This document shows positions 56,330 to 64,000 of a DNA stretch of 64,000 nt, in pieces. A program made the translations under genes and the position numbers. Every line of letters starts with the position of its first letter. Position 1 is the first letter of the stretch. The notes below the pieces were generated by a model, which saw only the letters and a list, made by a program, of their open reading frames with translations, searched no databases and had not been told where the DNA came from. This DNA comes from Siphonodentalium dalli (lineage: Eukaryota > Mollusca > Scaphopoda > Gadilida > Siphonodentaliidae), in the NCBI GenBank assembly GCA_032622095.1, contig CP136066.1, positions 201,214,978-201,278,977 of the forward strand. Direction: 5' to 3'.

Positions 56330-56925
56330 ATTATCCATCCCTTATAATTAACTAACAATATTTCTGATTGGGCAAAAGCCGTAACACGATGATCCAAGAA
56401 AAAGTCACACTGTAATCTGAAAGTTCCAAGAATATACTACCTGACATGACAGGAGTCCCGAACATAATATTGGAATAGAATAGAGTCCAATATGACTTTC
56501 ATAAATGTTTATGAATTAGTTTTATAAGTAATTCTTAACAAAACGCAGTAAATCTATTGGCAAGTGAATCTGTGAAATCGCGATGGATAATACAATGGCA
56601 TTATACAATGTTGTGCACAGTGTGTGTTTTCTTGTACTCGTCCAGGTTGTGGTGAAAAGTCATATTGGAGGAGGCCTGCAGCGTCTCGTCCAATATGACT
56701 TTTCATCACAACCTGGACGAGTACAAGAAAACACATACTGTACCCAACATTGCATAATGCCATTTTTATTATACATTGCAATTTCACTGATTCACTTGCC
56801 AATAGAGTTACTGCGTTTTGGTGTTTTGCGTTTTTGGACTTGCACAAGAAAAACACATACTGTACACAACTGTCACAACATTGTATAATAACATTATAAT
56901 ATTGGCATAGTATATTATTCATTTG
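56330..56925 (+). repeat. Palindrome-bearing unit, copy 1
   Basis: Near-identical to 57990-58545. It contains a long palindrome (arms about 75 bp, centre near 56675): TTTCTTGTACTCGTCCAGGT...ACCTGGACGAGTACAAGAAA around GGCCTGCAGCGTC. Outer words TTACTGCGTTTTG / AAAACGCAGTAA extend it. Open frames here on both strands mirror the palindrome. Confidence 0.85.
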
Positions 56926-56984
56926 GAGGGATGTTTATTTTAAAATGGAAAGTCTGCAAAACAACTATGATCAACTAGTACATG

Positions 56985-57975
56985 TAAATAAATAAAATGC
57001 AGATAAAAATAAATAAAATACAGGTAAATATAGATAAAATACAGGTAAAATTAAATAAAATACAGGTAAAAATACATACATGTACTAGTAAAAACAAATA
57101 CATAAAAAATAGATAACAAGTACACGTAAAAATAAACAACAAGTACACGTAAAATAAATAATAAATACAGGTAACAATAGATAAAACACAGGTAAAATAG
57201 ATAACATATACAAGTAAAAATAGATACATCTACAAGTAAAAATAGATACAAGTACAATAGATATAAAATAAATAAAATACAGGTAAATATAGATAAAATA
57301 CAGGTAAAATTAAATAAAATACAGGTAAAAATACATACAAGTACAATAGATATATGTACAAGTAAAAATAGATAAAGTAAAGGTAAAAATAGATAAAATA
57401 CAGGACAAAAATTAATAAAATACAAGTAAAAATAGATAACAAGTACAGGTAAAAATAAACAACAAGTACAGGTAAAATAAATAACAAATACAGGTAAAAT
57501 AGATCAAATAAGTTAAAAATAGATCAAATAAGGTAAAAATAGATAAAATACAGGTAAAATAAATAAAATACAGGTCAAAATAGATAATATACAAGTAAAA
57601 ATAGATACATGTACAAGTAAAAATAGAAAAGTACAGGTAAACATAGATAAAATATAGTAAAAAATATATAATAAAATACAGGTACAAATAAATAACAAGT
57701 ACAGGTAAAATAAATAACAAATACAGGTAAAATAGATCAAATACAGGTAAAAATAGATAAAATATAGGTAAAAATAAACAAAATACAGGTAAAATTAGAT
57801 AAGATGTACAACTAAAATAAATAACAAGTATAGGTACAAATAAACAAGTACAGGTAAAATAAATAACAAATACAGGTAAAATAGATAAAATGCAGGTAAA
57901 AATAGATAAAATACAGATAAAAATAGATAAAATACAGGTAAAAATAAATAAAATACAAGTGAAAATAGTTTAAAT
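56985..57975 (+). repeat. ~20-bp A-rich minisatellite, block 1
   Basis: Loose tandem units of the form AAAATACAGGTAAAAATAGAT with variants (AACAAGTACAGG, ACATGTACAAGT). The minus-strand open frames rich in Y, F, L and I are artefacts of the unit. Confidence 0.92.
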
Positions 57976-57989
57976 AGATAAAACTATAT

Positions 57990-58545
57990 ATTATCCATCC
58001 CTTAACTAACAATATTTATAATTGGGCAAAAGCCGTAACACGATGCTTCAAGAAAAAGTCACACTGGAATCTGAAAGTTCCAAGAATATACTACCTGACA
58101 TCACATGAGTTCTGAACGTAATATTGGAATAGAATAGAGTCCAATATGACTTTCATAAATTTTTATGAATTAGTTTTATAAGTAATTCTTAACAAAACGC
58201 AGTAAATCTATTGACATGTGAATCTGTGAAATTGCGATGGATAATGCAATGGCATTATACAATGTTGTGTACAGTGTGTGTTATCTTGTACTGGTCCAGG
58301 TTGTGGTGAAAAGTCATATTGGACCAGGCCTGCAGCGTCTCGTCCAATATGACTTTTCACCACAACCTGGACGAGTACAAGAAAACACATACTGTACACA
58401 ACATTGCATAATGCCATTTTTATTATACATCGCAATTTCACTGATTCACTTGCCAATAGAGTTACTGCGTATTTTACAAGAAAAACACATACTGTACACA
58501 ACATTGTATAATAACATTATAATATTGGCATAGTATATTATTCAT
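57990..58545 (+). repeat. Palindrome-bearing unit, copy 2
   Basis: Second copy of 56330-56925, including TTGGGCAAAAGCCGTAACAC and the palindrome (centre near 58330). It shows that palindrome plus minisatellite was duplicated as one unit. Confidence 0.85.
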
Positions 58546-58599
58546 TTGGAGGGATGTTTATTTCAAAATGGAAAGTCTGCAAAGCAACTATGATCAACA

Positions 58600-60025
58600 A
58601 GTACATGTAAATAAAAAAAATGCAGGTAAAAATAAATAAAATACAGGTAAAAATAGATAACATATACAAGTAAAAATAGATACATGTACAAGTAAAAATA
58701 GGTAAGGTAGAGGTAAAAATAGATAAAATACAGGAAAAAATTTAATAAAATACAGGTGAAAATAGATAACATGTACAGGTAAAATAAATAACAAGTACAG
58801 GTAAAAATAAACAAGTACATATCAAATAAATAAAATACAGGTAAAAATAGATAACATATACAAGTAAAAATAGATACAAGTACAAGTAAAAATAGATGCA
58901 TGTACAAGTAAAAATAGTTAATGTACAGGTAAAAATAGATAAAATACAGGAAATAAATAATAAAATACAGGTAGAAGTAGATAACAAGTACAGGTAAAAT
59001 AGATAACATATACAAGTAAAAATAGATACATGTACAAGTAAAAATAGATATATGTACAAGTAAAATAGATACATGTACAAGTAAAAATTGATAAAGTACA
59101 GGTAAAAAAAATAAAATACAGGGAAAAAAAATATACAGGTAAAAATAGATAAAATACAGGTACAAATGGATAAAATACAGGTAAAAATAAATAAAATATA
59201 GGTAAAAATAAATAAAATACAAGTAAAAATAGATACATGTACAAGTAAAATATATAAAGTACAGGTAAAAATAGATAAAATACTGGAAAATAATTAATAA
59301 AATACAGGTAAAAATAGATAAATACACGTAGAAATAAATAACAAGTACATGTAAAGTTAAACAACAAGTACAGGTAAAATAAACAACAAGTACAGGTAAA
59401 ATAGATAAAACACAGGTAAAAAATTAATAATATACACGTAAAAATAAACAAGTACAGGTAAAATAAATAACAAATTAGGTAAAATTAATAAAAAACAGGT
59501 AAAAGATTACAAGTAAAAATAAATAACAAGTACATGTAAAAATAAACAAGTACAGGTAAAATAAATAAAAATACAGGTAAAATAGATAAAATACTGGTAA
59601 AAATAGATAAAATACAGGTAAAAATAAATAAAATACATGTAAAAATAGATACATGTACAAGTAAAAATAGATAAATTACATGTAAAAATAGATAAAATAC
59701 AGGAATAAAATACAGTTAAAAATAGATAACAAGTACAGGTAAAAATAAATAACAAGTACACGTAAAAATAAACAACAAGTAAAGGTAAAATAAATAACAG
59801 ATACAGGTAAAAATAAACAAGTACAGGTAAAATAAATAACAAATACATGTAAAAATGGATCAAATACAGGTAAAATAGATAAAATACAGGTAAAAATAAA
59901 TAAAATACAATAGATCACAAGTACAGGTAAAATAAATAACAAGTACAGGTAAAATTAAGTAAAGTACATGTAAAAATAAATAGCACATACAGGTAAAAAT
60001 AGATAACAAGTAGAGGTAAAAGGAA
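58600..60025 (+). repeat. ~20-bp A-rich minisatellite, block 2
   Basis: Same unit family as block 1, about 1.4 kb long. A minus-strand frame of 254 codons spans part of it, composed only of repeat-derived residues. Confidence 0.92.
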
Positions 60026-60892
60026 ATATAATTTGTTATTATTATCACTAATTTTCCAATAACGATAATTCGTATATCATAACCAGTGTGTTATGTAAAT
60101 AATACTGTCACAACTGCATTACCAATCAAATTCCAATTAATCAAAAAAATAATATAAAAATAAATTAGTCCAATAAAAACACAAGTGTGTGAACATTGGA
60201 AAATATCAAAGCATTGAAAAGTATTCTGAAATACCAGATTTAGACTTAAATAATTGAAGTACCCGCGCGATCAGCAATGTTTGTTGATAAATCACTGTAA
60301 CAGTATTGTTTACATTACAATGGTTTTAACTTGGGAATATCCCTATCGGATAATTATCAATATGAGAACAAACTTGATTTATTTCCGCATTCTTAATGAT
60401 AGTCAATTTACAGATTGGCGATATCTCACATCTACACACTGTCACGTAACAGTCTTACGTCCCTCTAACGGGTCTACATTTATCACATTGTTTAACTCAA
60501 AGAACATCTGATGATCATGATGATTCACATCATCAAGCTTTTATTCTCGAAAAAGAAAAAAGATACGATCACAACCACGTCCCTGCAAGTAAACTCATAT
60601 ATATAAGATCGTTACTTCACTCTTAAAACTCAAGTGTTATATGCAACACTTTCCAAGATGTTGTACCGTACAGTGATAGCACTTTGAGTGTACGAACAGC
60701 ACCCATTGCAAGTTTAACACTATATAGGTGTTGGAAATGAATTGTCACACTTTCGTGATTAAGTGTTGGGCAACCACTCGAAGGTATTGGGATAATCACT
60801 TAAATGTGTTGGTGACCTTAAAAATGTCATTGTTGAAAATCTGTCCAACACCCCACAGGACTGGTGTCAAGCACTAAATTACTGGCATACAT
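60026..60892. other. Unassigned stretch
   Basis: No exon, RNA gene or transposon end recognised. Short words around AAGTGTTGG / CCAACAC recur at 60650-60880. Confidence 0.4.
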
Positions 60893-61206
60893 GTTAGCAA
60901 CGTATGTTTTTTCTCTTCCACATATGCTACATGAGTCATGACTCCTGACCAGGGTGGAACACCACCAATATTGACCAATTGATCAATTTGCGTCTTGTTT
61001 TATCATTTGCAACTGTTGAGTGTGGAATGTCAGTGTCAAGTCAGTCATCACTCAGTGGTCCAAAGTTAAACGGCAAATGATAACAAACATTATGCAAATT
61101 GATCAATATTGGTGGTGGCTCCACCCTGATCAAGAGCAAAGACTCGTGTAGGACATGCATGTGGAAGAGATAAAAAAAAACATACCTTGCTAACATAACA
61201 TGTATA
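60888..61206. mobile_element. Inverted-repeat element, ~315 bp
   Basis: ACATGTTAGCAACGTATGTT, CTCTTCCACAT and CCAATATTGACCAATTGATC at the left face their complements at 61075-61206 (GATCAATATTGGTGG, ATGTGGAAGAGAT, AACATACCTTGCTAACAT). It is a palindromic MITE; its target duplication is unclear. Confidence 0.7.
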
Positions 61207-61209
61207 GGC

Positions 61210-61407
61210 CTGATCAATACGTTAAAGAATATAAGAAAAAATTATTAAAATTGTAAAAAATAATAACAAATGATGAAAAATTGTTAGGCCAATGCATTCT
61301 CTTATATATGCGAGGCGACCTATGGTCGACTCGCATATATAAGAGAATGCATTGGCACAGGATATATGGGTTGATACAAAAATCGGACTTGGCACTGAAA
61401 GGGTTAA
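61210..61407 (-). mobile_element. Single-hairpin relative of the TTAA family
   Basis: Contains GGCCAATGCATTCTCTTATA, GCGAGGCGACCTATGGTCGA at the turn and the complement. It ends GCACTGAAAGGGTTAA. One hairpin only, so it is a solo or truncated form. Confidence 0.65.
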
Positions 61408-61656
61408 ACAATGGGGGCAATACAAAATTTTACTCTGCATAGATAATTCCACAACGAGACACCAATCAAATGGCGTGCCATAGAAATGTCATATACTAAT
61501 TTGCATAAGTGCAATTTCAAATGTCCTTGTCATCGTAGTGTCAGTTAAAGGGTGGTGTTCCGATTTCAGAACTATGTGAAGGTGTTACAATTGGAAATCC
61601 AAGTGTAAGAAGCAGCACTGTACGGATTGGGGAAAATGTAACACTTGGCTGGTGTT

Positions 61657-61922
61657 TCCATTTTCAAGCCTTGAAATAGGGTGTCTGTCATTTGCAGAAT
61701 GAGGTCCCCAGAGGGTGAATTTAGTGATGCTACCCCGCACAGGCTAGCATCACCAAATTCACCCTCTGGGGACCTCATTCTGATTACATCTCAGCAGAAT
61801 GAGGTTCCCAGAGGGTGAATTTGGTGATGCTAGCCGCAATGCGGGGTAGCATCACTAAATTCACCATCTGGGGACCTCATTCTGCAAATGACAGACACCC
61901 TATTTCAAGGCTTGTCCATTTT
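61657..61922. mobile_element. Hairpin MITE of the CAAGCCT family, short form
   Basis: Exact 8-bp duplication TCCATTTT (61657-61664, 61915-61922) around 250 bp with tips CAAGCCTTGAAATAGGGTGT and inverse. It carries two hairpins of CAGAATGAGGTCCCCAGAGG. It is the clearest evidence that the family makes 8-bp duplications. Confidence 0.9.
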
Positions 61923-62837
61923 AACACTTTAGTTTTTTGAGTGTTGTGTTCTGTTATATCTACTATATCTACCGCTTTTTTAAATATACTTTTATTACTT
62001 ACAATATAGCTCATTGTCACTTATTTTACCACGGGATACCAAACTGCACCCGACCTTAAATGGGTACTATAAATCCGGCCATTTATGGTACCACCTCCTT
62101 TTATAATCAACAGAATATATGCAACAAATGAATGAATTTGAGCCATGGATTACTGCAAAATACACTCATGTGCTCTATGAACGATGCAAACAACAACATG
62201 GTATTTATAATGATAATTAATTTATGACTCCAGTCATTTTCGAGATGTTATAGCTTCTTCGACTGAATATTTGTATTTCCCTATTTGGTCAAAAACAATT
62301 CTGCTGATACATTTTTTTTAACCATATTAGTTCTCCGGTTTCTGCCGCTTGTTCTCGCCGTGGTTATTTACTGGTTGTATTACCCCAGTCGACATAAATT
62401 TCGACTCAGTATATCATATAAATGTAATATTATAATTATTACGGAGATGTTTACCGTTTACGTCGACTGGTATTACCCTTACCGAAATATATTTACACAC
62501 TAAGTGTTGTCATCACTAAATCCAGCATTCTGATTGGTCGGCGCCCACGTGGCTAGTTGCAGTTATTTCTCGGTGAATGCGCAACGCCTCATGACACCAA
62601 GTTAATAACACCATCGATACGTCATTAGGTTTGGAAAGACGAACGCGTAATGTTTTGGGCGCATTTGGACTCGCCCAGGACTGACTTAATACATCATCGG
62701 GTTTCAATATGAAGAGAAATTGTTCCTATTAACTTTTGCCAAGGGTGCTATTGGGTATTTTGGGCTGATCTTGTCACGATACACTTTTCGATTTAAATAA
62801 ATTTACAAAAGTGGCTTTTTCGCTAAATGTATATAAA
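61923..62837. other. Partial palindromic MITE and unassigned sequence
   Basis: 62056-62215 matches one arm of the 10893-11224 element (GGGTACTATAAATCCGGCCA, CAACAGAATATATGCAACAA). The remainder shows nothing recognised. Confidence 0.55.
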
Positions 62838-63000
62838 TATAAGGATTAACTGTCATGTGGACTATTTTTATGGAGATGTAACGGTGAGGTAAGTGGTCAT
62901 AACTTGTATGTAAAACCCTTCGGGTTTTACACAAGTTATGTCCACTCACCTCACCGTTACATCTCCATAAAAACAGTCCACATGACAGTTAATCCTTATA
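62838..63000. repeat. Near-perfect 163-bp hairpin
   Basis: Arms of about 79 bp: TATAAGGATTAACTGTCATG, GGAGATGTAACGGTGAGG and ATAACTTGT with their complements, closing at AAAACCCTTCGGGTTTT. Only about three mismatches and one 2-base gap. No target duplication could be fixed. Confidence 0.88.
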
Positions 63001-63252
63001 TAAGTCATATCTTAGTGTTTCCTTGAATGCTGGAGGAAATCACCAACAAGATCATTAGGTGAAAATGTCTAATAGGGAAAGTGAGTGCTAATCTTATAGT
63101 GCTTAATGCTCAAGCACTACCTTGGTGCTTCCTTAGTCCTCTATTTGGGTGAAATATTTATGAGCTTAATAATGCTTGAGCACTAAGCTTAGTGATCTAG
63201 CACTAATCTAATTTACATATCAGTGGTGCCTGCTGTTTCAATGCCCTAGTGC
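63001..63252. repeat. AGTGCT/AGCACT-rich stretch
   Basis: Repeated words TAGTGCTTAATGCTCAAGCA, CACTACCTTGGTGCTTCCTT and CTTGAGCACTAAGC in both orientations form many small palindromes. The MITE at 63257 is inserted in this family at an AGTGCTTAAGCACT-like site. Confidence 0.6.
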
Positions 63253-63752
63253 TTAAAGGTACGGTTGGCCTTGGTGGTGGGTATCCTGTGAAAATATTTC
63301 CACCCGTCAAAAACCGCCACAAACAGAAAGAACATCAAAATGTAGACAGACTTTGTCCGTATACAAATAAGAAATATCGCATAAACAGTATGTTATTGTC
63401 GTATGTTTGACCATAGTTATGTAAACAAAAGCATCAAAAGTTACTTTTCTGGGGTTTGTTTATATTATGATGGTAAACATAAAGAGCGTTCTTTGTTGGT
63501 GAATTCCTGATATGGAAGTAATAACGAGCGTTTATGCCATTTGTGTGATTAGCCAGTATCATTGTGCTGTCTTCTGTAACACAATCAGGCTATTGCTTAG
63601 GTAAAATATAGTAGGTCTCTATGATAACATGCTGTTTACGCGATGGTCATGGTATATATGAACGAAACTGTATGCGTTTTAATGTTTTTCTGTTTACAGT
63701 GATTGGACCAAATATGAATATTTTCGACAACTAAGGCCTCACGTGCCTTTAA
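63253..63752 (+). mobile_element. TTAA-flanked MITE, copy 2
   Basis: 492 bp (63257-63748), near-identical to 2002-2494, with TTAA on both sides. Tips AGGTACGGTTGGCCTT and, inverted, AGGCACGTGAGGCCTT. The flanks AGTGC / GCACT restore a palindromic target when one TTAA is removed. 63753-64000 has nothing recognised. Confidence 0.8.
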
Positions 63753-64000
63753 GCACTTATTTTTAGTTAGTTTAGTTAGCACTGAGGTTGAAACAATTAC
63801 TTCCAGCTAATATAGTATAGGCTAGAAGTAAATATACATGCACATCTACTCACAATTAATATATAGGGTCCAGAATTGTGTACCGTGTATATAATCCTTC
63901 ATCAATTTTATTAATGAAATACAGCATAATTTTCAAATTGATAACTTTTAATTGGAAAAATAAAATTTAAACTAAACATCTGTAACATTTCGGTGATTAC

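Noticed and set aside
56554-56922. ORFs on both strands with near-identical peptides
   Set aside because: They mirror each other because they span the palindrome, and stops differ between the two unit copies.
58563-59327. 254-codon minus-strand ORF rich in Tyr, Phe, Leu, Ile
   Set aside because: It lies entirely in the AAAATACAGGTAAAAATAGAT minisatellite. The peptide is the translated repeat unit, and other frames of the same array are also open.

Overview
The window is AT-rich animal DNA with long introns, spliced coding exons and very dense repeats. The repeat styles suggest a marine invertebrate, most likely a mollusc: tandem satellites around an AAGATGGC...GCCAT core, an array built on TCCGGATGATAACTT / GAGAGTTATGGCCC, runs of CCGTCCGT beside a GGGGGTATA block, and many ACATGTA motifs. 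This assignment rests on repeat character only and is not proven. There is no bacterial-type gene layout, CRISPR array or rRNA, and no complete tRNA gene was seen.

Host coding content is small. The best case is the 3' end of a plus-strand gene between 42.8 and 50.3 kb. It has three exons (42805-42964, 44785-44933, 50165-50322) whose splice sites and intron phases (2, then 1) agree. Together they encode a 154-residue, very acidic, probably disordered C-terminal tail ending in TAG. The family is not recognised and upstream exons were not found. A small TTAA-flanked element lies 46 bases after the stop and carries the only AATAAA nearby.

The clearest mobile element is a minus-strand, retrovirus-like LTR retrotransposon (26466-32498). 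It has 788-bp LTRs that are about 98-99% identical and a 4-bp AATT target duplication. It keeps gag (with two in-frame stops), CCHC zinc knuckles, a protease, the C-terminal end of integrase, a membrane-anchor remnant of an env-like gene and a proline- and arginine-rich ORF beside the 3' LTR. Reverse transcriptase, RNase H and the integrase core are deleted. It is inserted inside a palindromic TA-flanked MITE, and intact copies of that MITE confirm the empty site.

Most of the rest is non-autonomous DNA transposons and tandem arrays. In order: a 32-bp array and a TTAA-flanked MITE (1.5-2.5 kb); a 160-bp satellite (3.0-5.7 kb); a 1.2-kb hAT-like element with an 8-bp TSD (6.7-7.9 kb); LINE C-terminal fragments (8.3 and 13.4 kb); a Harbinger-like element with perfect 29-bp TIRs (10.2-11.8 kb); a 5-kb foldback element (15.4-20.5 kb); hairpin MITEs with 8-bp TSDs (24-25, 37.8, 55.2, 61.7 kb); a second large foldback element rich in CCATGG repeats (33.1-37.6 kb); TTAA-flanked hairpin elements (25.2, 44.3, 50.4 kb and relatives); a 906-bp hAT-like element (53.2-54.1 kb); and a duplicated unit of palindrome plus minisatellite (56.3-60.0 kb). 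Many are nested, so the order of several insertions can be read directly.
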